Shown here: piece by piece, positions 1 through 7,937 of the stretch
How the letters are laid out: every line of letters begins with the position of its first letter
How positions within the stretch are numbered: the first letter of the stretch is position 1
Source: an uncultured Bacilli bacterium
GTDB taxonomy: Bacteria > Bacillota_I > Bacilli_A > RF39 > UBA660
NCBI GenBank assembly: GCA_934097255.1
Contig: CAKONT010000006.1
Coordinates: 1-16,857, forward strand
Direction: 5' to 3'
DNA length: 16,857 nt
Notes under the pieces: model-generated
Seen by the model: only the letters and a program-made list of their open reading frames with translations
Databases searched by the model: none
Told to the model about the DNA's origin: nothing
Position numbers and translations under genes: made by a program

Positions 1-87
1 GGTATAGATAGACTTATAATGTTCTTTACTGAACAAGATTTTATTAGAGATGTTATTTTGTTTCCGACAATGAAAAATAAAGATTAA
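1..87 (+). CDS. lysS: Lysine--tRNA ligase, C-terminal end (5' truncated by window)
   Basis: The first 28 codons read GIDRLIMFF... and ...VILFPTMKNKD and end at TAA (85-87). The GIDRL segment is motif 3 of class II aminoacyl-tRNA synthetases, and the RDVxLFPTMK ending is the characteristic C-terminus of LysS, which charges tRNA-Lys in the cytoplasm. Only the last part of the gene is present, so nothing can be said about its start or promoter. A strong hairpin terminator follows directly. lysS lying upstream of the clpC neighbourhood is also the order in Bacillus subtilis, which supports the call. Confidence 0.9.
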   Translation, partial: GIDRLIMFFTEQDFIRDVILFPTMKNKD

Positions 88-96
88 TTTTATAAG

Positions 97-132
97 TAAA
101 AGCAAAAAAATGTATTTTGCTTTTATTTTTTT
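97..132 (+). terminator. Rho-independent terminator after lysS
   Basis: Stem TAAAAGCAAAA (97-107) pairs with TTTTGCTTTTA (115-125) around a 7-nt loop, followed by seven Ts (126-132). It separates lysS from the transporter gene. Confidence 0.85.
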
Positions 133-173
133 GCTAAATTAAGTATAAAAGTAACAATTTTCGCCTATTTTTC

Positions 174-202
174 TTAACATTTTATTTATTTTGTGTCATA
201 AT
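174..202 (+). promoter_or_regulatory. Sigma-A type promoter of the YfcC-like transporter gene
   Basis: A -35 TTAACA (174-179) and a -10 CATAAT (197-202) are separated by 17 nt, each one mismatch from consensus. Transcription would start near 209, just ahead of the AGGAGGT ribosome binding site at 210-216, giving a very short leader. Confidence 0.65.
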
Positions 203-222
203 TAAAACTAGGAGGTAAAAGA

Positions 223-1671
223 ATGAAAAAATATAATTTATTTAAAATAATTGGGATTTTTATTGTAGTATATTGTGTTCTTACATGGATTATTCCAGCA
301 TCTTACTACTCAGGAGGATTACAAGATTTAGGAAATTATCCAATTGGTTTAGTTAGTTTCTTCCAAATTCCTTTACAGGGATTAGGATATTTTAGCTATA
401 TTTTTATGTTTATTTTATCGGTTGGAGCTTTATATGGTGTTTTAGAATTAACCGGTGCTTATAGAGCTTTACTTGATAAGATGGTTAAAAAAACAGAAAA
501 GCAAAAAAATGTATGGCTTATTATAGTAACTGTTTTAGTTACTTTGATATCATCAATATTTGGTCTTGATTTTGGTATGTTTTTAATATTACCATTTCTT
601 GTATCATATTTAGTATTATTAGGATATGATAAAAAAGTAGCACTTCTTGCAACACTTGGTGCAACTATTGTAGGTATGTTCGGTACTACATATGGTTACA
701 CTTTGTATGCTGTTAATAATTCAATTCTTTCTTTATCAGTGAAAGATGGTATTTTAATCAAGTTTATTTTACTTGCTTTAGGTTTAGCGTCTTTAATTGG
801 TATTATTTTATTTAACATAAAAGAATCTTTACCTAAGAAAAATACTAATAAAAAAGAAAGTAAAAAAGGTGAGAAAAAAGATAATAGTAAAGTAAAAGAA
901 GAAGAAAAATCTTTAAAATTTATTCCTGAAAAGAGTGAAGAAAAAGGAAAGAAAACATGGCCTTTAGTTGTAGTTTTCTCTTTATTATTTATTTTTGTTT
1001 TAATTGGTACAATTGGTTGGAAGGAATCATTTGGAATAAATTTCTTTACTAATTTATATTCTGATATGATGGATGTTAAATTTTTATCAAAATTATTTGG
1101 TGGTTTAACATCATTTGGTAGTTGGATGGATCATACAAGATATGTTTATTATTCAATACTAATTGTTGTAACAACAATTATTCTAGCAATTGCTTATAGA
1201 TGTAAATTTGATTCATATTTGAAAGCTTTATTTGAAGGAGCAAAAAGCAATTTAAAAGCAGCATTTTTAGTTGTATTAGCATATATTGTTTTAGTTTATG
1301 TTAGTTCATTCCCAATTCTTTTGACAATTATTAATTGGTTTATTAACTTGTTCGGTGGTAAATTTAATGTAGTTACAGCTGGAATTAGTAATATTATCGG
1401 TAGTGCAGGTTATGTTGATATGTATTATTATCCACAATATTTGTTATCATATTATGCATCATTAAAATCAGTTGATACGACTATTTTAAATATTTTAGTT
1501 GTTAGTTTTTATAGCATTGCAATGCTTGTTGTACCAACTAGCCCACTTCTTGTTTCTATGCTAGAAAAAACAGAAACAAGTTATAAGGAATGGTTAAAGA
1601 ACATTTGGAAACTATTTGTTCTATTACTAATAATTGCATTAGCAGTATTAACTATATTTTTTGTAATTTAA
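223..1671 (+). CDS. YfcC/DcuC-type integral membrane transporter
   Basis: This 482-residue polytopic membrane protein resembles the YfcC / C4-dicarboxylate anaerobic carrier superfamily, which also includes arginine/ornithine exchangers. Supporting marks are the N-terminal segment containing LTWIIPA, a GALYGVLELTGA stretch near residue 70, a central hydrophobic half, and a C-terminal PTSPLL...YKEWLK segment like the family's conserved end. About ten to twelve membrane helices are visible. A highly charged Lys/Glu loop (about residues 197-246) splits the protein into two halves and is probably cytoplasmic. ATG 223 follows an AGGAGGT site with good spacing. The gene is monocistronic, with its own promoter and terminator, and interrupts the usual lysS-clpC neighbourhood. 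Substrate is unknown; dicarboxylates, amino acids or peptides are all possible. Family assignment is moderately sure, substrate not at all. Confidence 0.6.
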   Translation: MKKYNLFKIIGIFIVVYCVLTWIIPASYYSGGLQDLGNYPIGLVSFFQIPLQGLGYFSYIFMFILSVGALYGVLELTGAYRALLDKMVKKTEKQKNVWLIIVTVLVTLISSIFGLDFGMFLILPFLVSYLVLLGYDKKVALLATLGATIVGMFGTTYGYTLYAVNNSILSLSVKDGILIKFILLALGLASLIGIILFNIKESLPKKNTNKKESKKGEKKDNSKVKEEEKSLKFIPEKSEEKGKKTWPLVVVFSLLFIFVLIGTIGWKESFGINFFTNLYSDMMDVKFLSKLFGGLTSFGSWMDHTRYVYYSILIVVTTIILAIAYRCKFDSYLKALFEGAKSNLKAAFLVVLAYIVLVYVSSFPILLTIINWFINLFGGKFNVVTAGISNIIGSAGYVDMYYYPQYLLSYYASLKSVDTTILNILVVSFYSIAMLVVPTSPLLVSMLEKTETSYKEWLKNIWKLFVLLLIIALAVLTIFFVI

Positions 1672-1694
1672 AAGCACATTTGTGCTTTTTTTTT
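1670..1694 (+). terminator. Rho-independent terminator after the transporter gene
   Basis: AAAAGCAC (1670-1677) pairs with GTGCTTTT (1682-1689) around a 4-nt loop and continues into a run of nine Ts (1686-1694). The stem begins inside the stop codon. Confidence 0.9.
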
Positions 1695-1752
1695 GTATAA
1701 AAAAATTATTATTAGTTCATTACGTACATAGAATATAAATGGGAGGAATAAT

Positions 1753-4056
1753 ATGTTTAGTAATTATACAGAAGAGGCAAGAAAAGTATTAGTTAATATG
1801 AAACAGGAAATGATGAATTTACGTCATCCTTATATTGGAAGTGAACATCTTTTCTTATCAATTTTAAAATATGGAGACAAAGATCTTGTTTTAAAATTAG
1901 AAAAGCATGGTATAAGTTACAATTCGTTTAAAAATGAATTGATAAAAATTGTAGGAATAGGCAAGAAAAGTAGTGATTTTTATTTATACACTCCTCTTTT
2001 AAAACGAGTTTTAGAAGAAGCAACATATTTAGCAAAAGAACGCAATAGAGATAATGTCACGTGCAATGAACTATTTTTGTCACTTATCGAAGAAGGGGAA
2101 GGTATAGCAATTAGAATTCTTCTTGGAATGAATATTGATATTGATTTACTGTATGAAGAATTTTCAAGTATTACTAAACGTAGTAAAAAAACAAAATTAT
2201 TAATAGATAGTTTTGGAATATGTTTAAATGATAAATGTAAAAATAACGAGATAGATCCTGTTATTGGAAGGGAAAAAGAGATAAATAGGGTTGTTGAAAT
2301 ATTGACAAGAAGGACTAAAAACAATCCATTATTAATTGGTGATGCTGGAGTAGGTAAAACAGCTATTGTTGAAGAATTAGCAAGACGTATTACTGAAGGC
2401 AAAATAAAAAGTTTACAAAATAAAAAAATTATTTCAGTTTCAATGTCAAGTTTGGTTGCGGGAACTAAATATCGTGGTGAATTTGAAGAAAGATTAGGTA
2501 AGATTATAAAGGAACTAGAACAAGATAAAGAAATAATTATTTTTATTGATGAAATCCATACATTAGTTGGAGCCGGTGGAGCTGAGGGAGCAATAGATGC
2601 GTCAAATATATTAAAACCTGCTCTTGCAAGAGGGAAAATTAAAATAATCGGTGCAACAACAACAGAAGAATATAAAACATATATAAAAGAAGATAAAGCA
2701 TTAGATAGACGTTTTCAACTAATTGATGTTAAAGAGCCAACGCTAGAAGACACAAAAAGAATTCTTACTAAACTAACGCCAATATATGAAGGCTATCATA
2801 AAGTAAAGTTAAGCGATAGGATAATAAATTCAATTGTAGAACTATCAAGTAAATATATTTATGATCGTAAAATGCCAGATAAAGCAATTGATATTTTAGA
2901 TGAAGTTTGTTCTAAAGTTGCTAATAGTAAATGCATATATGATGATAAATTAGAAGAATTGACATCTAAGCTTAACGATGTTAAAAAAAGAAAAGATCAA
3001 GCAATAATGAGTAATGATTTTAGCAGAGCATATAATTTAAAAAAGGAAGAAAAACAGTTAGAATCATATGTTAACGAAATAAATATAAAAGAAGTGGAAA
3101 GGCTGTCATATAAAAGTGTAACACTTAAAGATGTAAAAAAAGTTATCGAAGAAAAAAGTAAAATTCCTGTTTTTGATGAAACAAGTATTAGTAACATCAA
3201 GTTTTTGAAAAAGTATTTAAATGATAATATTTATGGACAAGAAGAAGCAATTAATAAACTTTTTGAAGCAACAAAGAAAATAAGATATGGTTTAAACAAA
3301 AAAGGTGTACCTTATTCATTTTTATTTGTTGGCAATTCTGGAGTAGGTAAAACACTTCTTGCTAAAATTTATGCTGAAAAGATGTATGGGATAGATAATT
3401 TTATTAGACTTGATATGAGTGAATATAAAGAATCTCATTCGATAAGTAAAATAATTGGTTCTCCTCCTGGATATGTCGGATATTCAGATAATAAAAACGT
3501 ATTTGAAGAAATAAAGGATAAACCTTATTCAGTTATTTTACTTGATGAAATAGAAAAAGCATCTAAAAATGTAATTAATTTATTTTTACAAATATTAGAT
3601 TATGGAAAGGCAAAAGATTCTAAAGGAAATGTTGTTTTCTTTGATAATACTATTATTATTATGACTTCAAATCTTACAGCAAATTATCAAGAAATAGGAT
3701 TTTGTAACGATACTAAAAACCTAAAAAAACAAGAGTTAGTAAATTTTTTTGGTAGTAGTTTTTATAATCGTATTTCTGATGTTATATTATTTAATAATAT
3801 GACAAAAGATACAATTATAAAAATAATAAATAATAAGATAAAAGAAATAAGAAATTGTTATAAGCTTCGTGGAATTAGTTTTAGTTTATCAAAGGAAAGT
3901 CTTGAAAAGATAGTTGATTTATGTGAGTATGAACAATATGGTGCAAGACGTATAGACAAAGTATTATCTAATTATATAGAAAAAAAGGTTATTGATTCTT
4001 TAATTGAAGGAAAAACCAGTATTAAAATTAATGTTTTAAAGGAAAAAGTTGCATAA
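1753..4056 (+). CDS. clpC: ClpC-type AAA+ unfoldase (Clp protease ATPase subunit)
   Basis: A 767-residue Hsp100 ATPase that unfolds substrates and feeds them to ClpP. Order: two N-terminal Clp repeats (about residues 1-145); first AAA+ module with Walker A GDAGVGKT (196-203) and Walker B acid pair D266-E267; a middle region with a UVR-like coiled segment (about 410-437) typical of ClpC; second AAA+ module with Walker A GNSGVGKT (527-534) and D598-E599; then the ClpP-docking loop IGF (648-650). The IGF loop argues for a protease partner rather than a ClpB disaggregase, and the middle domain is too short for ClpB. It is slightly shorter than Bacillus ClpC (about 810). ATG 1753 follows GGGAGG at 1741-1746. 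No CtsR-type or CIRCE operator is visible upstream, only a weak TAGAAT -10 candidate at 1729. ctsR, mcsA and mcsB are absent next to it. Confidence 0.93.
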   Translation: MFSNYTEEARKVLVNMKQEMMNLRHPYIGSEHLFLSILKYGDKDLVLKLEKHGISYNSFKNELIKIVGIGKKSSDFYLYTPLLKRVLEEATYLAKERNRDNVTCNELFLSLIEEGEGIAIRILLGMNIDIDLLYEEFSSITKRSKKTKLLIDSFGICLNDKCKNNEIDPVIGREKEINRVVEILTRRTKNNPLLIGDAGVGKTAIVEELARRITEGKIKSLQNKKIISVSMSSLVAGTKYRGEFEERLGKIIKELEQDKEIIIFIDEIHTLVGAGGAEGAIDASNILKPALARGKIKIIGATTTEEYKTYIKEDKALDRRFQLIDVKEPTLEDTKRILTKLTPIYEGYHKVKLSDRIINSIVELSSKYIYDRKMPDKAIDILDEVCSKVANSKCIYDDKLEELTSKLNDVKKRKDQAIMSNDFSRAYNLKKEEKQLESYVNEINIKEVERLSYKSVTLKDVKKVIEEKSKIPVFDETSISNIKFLKKYLNDNIYGQEEAINKLFEATKKIRYGLNKKGVPYSFLFVGNSGVGKTLLAKIYAEKMYGIDNFIRLDMSEYKESHSISKIIGSPPGYVGYSDNKNVFEEIKDKPYSVILLDEIEKASKNVINLFLQILDYGKAKDSKGNVVFFDNTIIIMTSNLTANYQEIGFCNDTKNLKKQELVNFFGSSFYNRISDVILFNNMTKDTIIKIINNKIKEIRNCYKLRGISFSLSKESLEKIVDLCEYEQYGARRIDKVLSNYIEKKVIDSLIEGKTSIKINVLKEKVA

Positions 4057-4160
4057 AATAATGTGACTTTTTTAATTTTCGTTATATTTGCACGTAAAAA
4101 TTATTGAAGTGTACTAGACTTAATTGTTGTGATTTGATAAAATAAACAAAGGAGGCATTT
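4057..4160. other. Intergenic region between clpC and cysS
   Basis: There is no convincing terminator after clpC and no T-box leader ahead of cysS. It holds only a possible promoter and the cysS ribosome binding site. Confidence 0.6.
4115..4143 (+). promoter_or_regulatory. Possible promoter of the cysS-mrnC-rlmB-sigH operon
   Basis: TAGACT (4115-4120) and TAAAAT (4138-4143) are 17 nt apart. The -35 is four of six to consensus, the -10 five of six. The predicted start near 4150 lies within the AAAGGAGG ribosome binding site (4148-4155), which weakens the call. Confidence 0.35.
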
Positions 4161-5552
4161 ATGAAATTATACAATACGTTAACAAAAAAAGTTGAAGAAG
4201 TAATTTTTAATAATAAAGATTATGTTACGATGTATACTTGTGGACCAACGGTATACCATTATGCACACATTGGTAATTTGAGAACTTATATTGCAGAAGA
4301 TATTTTAGAAAAGACGTTAAAGTATCTTGGTTATAATGTTAAAAGAGTTATGAATATTACAGACGTTGGACATTTAACAAGTGATTCTGATACTGGTGAA
4401 GATAAAATGTTAAAGGGTGCAAAAAGAGAACATAAAACAGTTATGGAAATTGCTAAATTTTATACGGATGTTTTTTTTGCCGATTGTAAGGATTTAAATA
4501 TTACAAAACCTGAAACAGTAATAAATGCTACTAATATGATTGATAGTTATATAGAAATGATTAGTGTTTTGCTTGATAAAGGTTATGCTTATAAATCAGG
4601 AGAGAATGTTTATTTTGATACTTCTAAGTTAGATGACTATTATGTTTTGACAAATCACAAAGAAGATGAAATGGTTGTGGGGGTTCGTGAAGGTGTATCA
4701 AAAGATGACAATAAACGAAATCAAAACGACTTTGTTTTATGGTTTACAAAATCAAAATTTCAAGATCAAGAGTTAAAATGGGATTCTCCTTGGGGATATG
4801 GATATCCTGGATGGCATATTGAATGTTCTTGTATTAGCAAAGATTATCTTGGAGAATATTTAGACATTCATTGCGGTGGTGTTGACAATATATTTCCACA
4901 TCATACAAATGAAATTGCTCAAAGTGAAGCGTATTTTGGACATAAATGGTGTAATTTATGGTTCCATGTAGAGCATTTAAACGATCAATCTGGTAAGATG
5001 AGCAAATCAAATGGAGATTTTTTGACAGTTAGTTTACTTAAAGAAAAAGGATATGATCCTTTAGCGTATCGTTTTATGTGTTTACAGTCACATTATAGAA
5101 AGCAAATTTTGTTTGATTTTGATATTTTGGATAATATGGCTAACGCTTATAAAAAGTTAAAAAACAGATGTCTTCAACTAAAAAATAATGAAAAAGTTGA
5201 TCAAGATATTTTTGATAAATATAATGAAATGTTTAAATCATATATTGAAGATGATTTAAATACGTCGTCTGCTATTTCGGTTTTATATGATGTTTTAAAA
5301 AGTGATACTAATGATACTACTAAAAGAAAATTGGTTGAATTATTTGACACTGTTTTAGATCTTAATTTATTAAAAGAGGACAAAGTATTAGTTTCTTTAG
5401 ATGAAGAGTATATAAAAAAGAAAATAGAAGAACGAAATAAAGCAAAACAAGAAAAAAATTATAAGTTAGCAGATGAAATAAGAGCAAAGCTTTTAGAAGA
5501 AAAAGTAAAATTAGTTGATACTAAAGAAGGTACAACGTACGAAATAATATAA
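4161..5552 (+). CDS. cysS: Cysteine--tRNA ligase
   Basis: A 463-residue class I synthetase of normal length that charges tRNA-Cys. It carries the TCGPTVY opening with zinc ligand C27, the HIGN signature (36-39), and the KMSKS loop exactly at 279-283. The remaining zinc ligands fit C222, H247 and E251, with the same spacing as in the E. coli enzyme. A second Cys at 224 (ECSC) replaces the more usual Ala of the ECSAM motif. ATG 4161 follows AAAGGAGG. The gene leads a run of four close genes, cysS-mrnC-rlmB-sigH, in the same order as in Bacillus. No T-box element precedes it, so amino-acid-responsive control by tRNA is not indicated. Confidence 0.97.
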   Translation: MKLYNTLTKKVEEVIFNNKDYVTMYTCGPTVYHYAHIGNLRTYIAEDILEKTLKYLGYNVKRVMNITDVGHLTSDSDTGEDKMLKGAKREHKTVMEIAKFYTDVFFADCKDLNITKPETVINATNMIDSYIEMISVLLDKGYAYKSGENVYFDTSKLDDYYVLTNHKEDEMVVGVREGVSKDDNKRNQNDFVLWFTKSKFQDQELKWDSPWGYGYPGWHIECSCISKDYLGEYLDIHCGGVDNIFPHHTNEIAQSEAYFGHKWCNLWFHVEHLNDQSGKMSKSNGDFLTVSLLKEKGYDPLAYRFMCLQSHYRKQILFDFDILDNMANAYKKLKNRCLQLKNNEKVDQDIFDKYNEMFKSYIEDDLNTSSAISVLYDVLKSDTNDTTKRKLVELFDTVLDLNLLKEDKVLVSLDEEYIKKKIEERNKAKQEKNYKLADEIRAKLLEEKVKLVDTKEGTTYEII

Positions 5553-5561
5553 GGAGGAAAG

Positions 5562-5936
5562 ATGGAAGTTATTACGGTAAATTCGGTTGCATTTGCATAT
5601 TTAGGTGATGCTATATATGAGCTTGAGATAAGAAAGTATTTGATAAATAAAGGATTAGTTAAGGTAAATGACATGCAAAATGAAGCGATAAAGTATGTTA
5701 GTGCAGAAAGTCAAGCATCATATTTGAAAAAACTTTTAGATAAAAACATTTTTAATGAAGAGGAATTAGAAGTAATAAAAAATGCTAGAAATTCTAAGAT
5801 TCACTCTAAGCCAAAAAGTTGTGATGTATTAACTTATAAACATGCAACGGCTCTTGAAGCTTTGTTTGGATATTATTATTTAAATAATAATTATGGAAAG
5901 ATAGAGGATTTGGTGGAAATTATTACTAGCATGTAG
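5562..5936 (+). CDS. mrnC: Mini-ribonuclease III
   Basis: A 124-residue protein consisting only of an RNase III catalytic fold without a double-stranded RNA binding domain. It matures the 23S rRNA termini by cutting double-stranded precursor. The AYLGDAIYELEIRKYL segment carries the catalytic Asp (D16), and HATALEALFGYYYL near the C-terminus carries the second acidic residue (E99). Both are hallmark RNase III positions. It is somewhat shorter than Bacillus MrnC (about 143). ATG 5562 lies 9 nt after the cysS stop behind a GGAGG site (5553-5557). The placement between cysS and rlmB, both linked to translation and 23S rRNA, matches the conserved operon. Confidence 0.93.
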   Translation: MEVITVNSVAFAYLGDAIYELEIRKYLINKGLVKVNDMQNEAIKYVSAESQASYLKKLLDKNIFNEEELEVIKNARNSKIHSKPKSCDVLTYKHATALEALFGYYYLNNNYGKIEDLVEIITSM

Positions 5937-5953
5937 TAGGTTTGGTGTTTAAT

Positions 5954-6649
5954 ATGATTATTTATGGTAAAAATAGCTGTTGTGAATATTTAAAAAGTGA
6001 TAAAAAAGTAAAAAAAGTATATTTAGAGAGAAATTTTAGTGATAAAAGTTTAATTTCTTTGATTGAAAATAAAAAAATTAGACCAAATTTTTTATTAAAA
6101 AGTGAATTAGATGAACTTGCAAAAGGTAATCATCAAGGTATAATTATTGACGTAGGTGAATTTGAGTATTGTGACGTAGACGATATAATAAAAGAAAATG
6201 GTTTTATTGTTATGCTAGATCATTTAGAAGATACTCATAACTTTGGAGCAATAATTAGAACTTGTGAAGCGGCGGGGGTTGATGGAATAATTATTCCTAA
6301 AGATAGGAGTGTAAGCGTTAACTCAACAGTAATGAAAACAAGCTCAGGGGCAGCTATTAACATGAAAATATGTATGGTTACTAATTTAAATCAGACGATA
6401 AAATATCTAAAAGATAAAGGATTTTGGGTAACGTCAACTAATATGAATGGAATAAATTATACGAGTGTTGATTATAAAGGAAGTTCTTTAATAATAATAG
6501 GAAACGAAGGAAATGGAGTGTCAAAACTTACAGAAAAATCATCTGATTATGTTGTTTCAATCCCTATGTATGGAAAAGTAAATAGCCTAAATGCATCAGT
6601 TGCAGCAGGGGTTATTATTTACGAAGTTGTAAGGCAAAGAGGGATGTAA
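5954..6649 (+). CDS. rlmB: 23S rRNA (guanosine-2'-O-)-methyltransferase RlmB (SpoU/TrmH family)
   Basis: A 231-residue SPOUT methyltransferase that 2'-O-methylates a guanosine of 23S rRNA using S-adenosylmethionine. An N-terminal substrate-binding domain (about residues 1-70) precedes the knotted catalytic domain. Motif 1 appears as LEDTHNFGAIIRTCEAAG, motif 2 as IIIGNEGNGVS, and motif 3 as IPMYGKVNSLNASVAAG. The motif 1 Asp-Pro is Asp-Thr here, while the catalytic Asn and Arg are kept. I chose ATG 5954 because MIIYGKNS matches the family opening; in-frame TTG 5942 and GTG 5945 lie closer to the mrnC stop and have no good ribosome site. Even for 5954 the site is weak (GGTG), so translation may be coupled to mrnC. 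The Bacillus neighbour rae1 (yacP) is missing downstream. Confidence 0.9.
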   Translation: MIIYGKNSCCEYLKSDKKVKKVYLERNFSDKSLISLIENKKIRPNFLLKSELDELAKGNHQGIIIDVGEFEYCDVDDIIKENGFIVMLDHLEDTHNFGAIIRTCEAAGVDGIIIPKDRSVSVNSTVMKTSSGAAINMKICMVTNLNQTIKYLKDKGFWVTSTNMNGINYTSVDYKGSSLIIIGNEGNGVSKLTEKSSDYVVSIPMYGKVNSLNASVAAGVIIYEVVRQRGM

Positions 6650-6651
6650 TA

Positions 6652-7236
6652 ATGAAAAAATATAATGACTTTGAACTTATTTATTTAATAAAGGAAGAAA
6701 GTGACATAGCATTAGATATAATGTTTGAAAAGTATGAACCTTTAATAAAGAAAATATGTAGTCATTATTTTTTTTGTTATCAAAATATAAAAATTGATTA
6801 TGATGATTTGCTTCAAGAAGGAAGAATAGGGTTATTTAAAGCAATAAAAGGATATGATTCAAGTCAAAATGTTTTATTTTATACTTTTGCTACTATTTGC
6901 ATCAAAAGAGCAATTTTATCTTTTTTAAATAGAAATATGAATACAAAAAATATAGTTTTATCTCAAGCTATTATATATGAAAATGACGAAGAATTAGATA
7001 GAAGTGAGATTTCTTCTGATATTTTTTCTTTTGTATCAGATAATGATTGCATAAATAATATTATTAAGTTTAAAAATAGTTTAGATTTTATAGATGCGAA
7101 TGTATTTGAACTTAGATTTAATATGTTTTCTTATGAGGAAATAGCTAATCTTTTAGGGCTTACTAAAAAAAATGTTGACAATAGAATTATGAAAATAAAG
7201 AAAAAGTTGAGAAAATGTATGTTAGATTTTGCTTAA
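6652..7236 (+). CDS. sigH: RNA polymerase sigma-70 family factor, SigH-like
   Basis: A 194-residue alternative sigma factor. Region 2 (about residues 25-95) contains DYDDLLQEGRIGLFKAIKGYD and the YTFATICIKRAI promoter-melting helix. Region 4 (about 150-190) has the helix-turn-helix YEEIANLLGLTKKNVDNRI. There is no region 1.1 and only a short, acidic, divergent linker in between. The position right after rlmB is that of sigH in Bacillus, which drives stationary-phase, competence and sporulation genes. Here it is shorter (about 218 in Bacillus) and its regulon is unknown; nothing in the window shows sporulation genes. ATG 6652 begins 2 nt after the rlmB stop, and an AGAGGGA site inside rlmB (6638-6644) serves it. 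Confidence 0.82.
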   Translation: MKKYNDFELIYLIKEESDIALDIMFEKYEPLIKKICSHYFFCYQNIKIDYDDLLQEGRIGLFKAIKGYDSSQNVLFYTFATICIKRAILSFLNRNMNTKNIVLSQAIIYENDEELDRSEISSDIFSFVSDNDCINNIIKFKNSLDFIDANVFELRFNMFSYEEIANLLGLTKKNVDNRIMKIKKKLRKCMLDFA

Positions 7237-7239
7237 TTA

Positions 7240-7248
7240 TGATATAAT
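7240..7248 (+). promoter_or_regulatory. Extended -10 promoter of the unknown gene pair
   Basis: The sequence TGATATAAT is a perfect TGnTATAAT extended -10 (7240-7248), 4 nt downstream of the sigH stop. No -35 element sits at the right distance. Transcription would start near 7255, leaving a leader of about 37 nt with an AGGTGA ribosome site at 7280-7285. Confidence 0.6.
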
Positions 7249-7291
7249 TTAAATATATATAATAGGAAGACTTGGAAGTAGGTGATTTAAT

Positions 7292-7936
7292 ATGTTAGAT
7301 AATGATTCTTTAACGATAACAAGTGATGTTTTATCATTAAGAGATTATATTAATAATTTAACTAAACTTGATGGGTTAAATAAACCGAAAACTTTTTGTT
7401 TGTTAATGAAAGAAGTAGAAAATGAGATTAATAATGATCCAAGACCAATAATGCGATTAAATTTAGATGACATAAAGATTAATTATAAAAAAGGAAAAGT
7501 CATTTTGCCAGATAGTTTGTTTTGGCAAGATTTAGATAAGACAATGATTGGATCAAATCCCGGTACTATTGTAAGTAGTTTATCTAGTACTAAAAAGTCT
7601 TACGAAAATAGAATGGTTTCTTTTGCTAGTATGATTTTAGGATATTATAATAAAAAAACGATTGTAAGTGATTTAGATATTTTGGAAAATTATAACGAAT
7701 ATATTAAAAATGTACCAAATTGGTTACATGATTATTTTGATCGTATTTTTAAGAAATTAGATTATAATTTTTCGTTTAATGATTATTATAATGAAAGATT
7801 TAAGAATGTAGTTAAATTAAAAATAAAAATGAAGGTTGACAAATTGTTCCCAAATGAAGAGGAACAAAATAAACAAGAATTAATAGGTAAACTTCAAAAA
7901 ATAGTTGGAAATATTTATCAGAAGGAAATGATGTAA
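7292..7936 (+). CDS. Uncharacterised soluble protein, possible degenerate kinase-like core
   Basis: I do not recognise this 214-residue protein with certainty. It has no signal peptide or membrane segment. Residues about 55-75 read LDDIKINYKKGKVILPD, and about 90-120 hold a PGTIV...ENRMVSFASMILGYY stretch. In order and spacing these recall the C-lobe of protein kinases (the segment around the DFG strand, then the activation segment and helix F), and VPNWLHDYFDRIF near residue 150 resembles the later helices. No ATP-binding glycine loop, VAIK lysine or HRD motif is seen, so catalysis is unlikely if this is a kinase relative. The last 40 residues are charged and helical. ATG 7292 follows AGGTGA by 6 nt. 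It is followed after 1 nt by a membrane-protein gene, and the two probably act together. Confidence 0.6.
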   Translation: MLDNDSLTITSDVLSLRDYINNLTKLDGLNKPKTFCLLMKEVENEINNDPRPIMRLNLDDIKINYKKGKVILPDSLFWQDLDKTMIGSNPGTIVSSLSSTKKSYENRMVSFASMILGYYNKKTIVSDLDILENYNEYIKNVPNWLHDYFDRIFKKLDYNFSFNDYYNERFKNVVKLKIKMKVDKLFPNEEEQNKQELIGKLQKIVGNIYQKEMM

Positions 7937-7937
7937 C

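Noticed and set aside
1695..1752. CtsR or CIRCE heat-shock operator ahead of clpC
   Set aside because: Neither the GGTCAAA-type direct repeat nor the TTAGCACTC inverted repeat is present.
1980..2402. 140-residue open frame on the minus strand
   Set aside because: It lies wholly opposite the conserved clpC ATPase region, has no ribosome site and no recognisable protein features.
4057..4160. T-box leader ahead of cysS
   Set aside because: The region is too short and lacks the conserved T-box sequence and a terminator hairpin.
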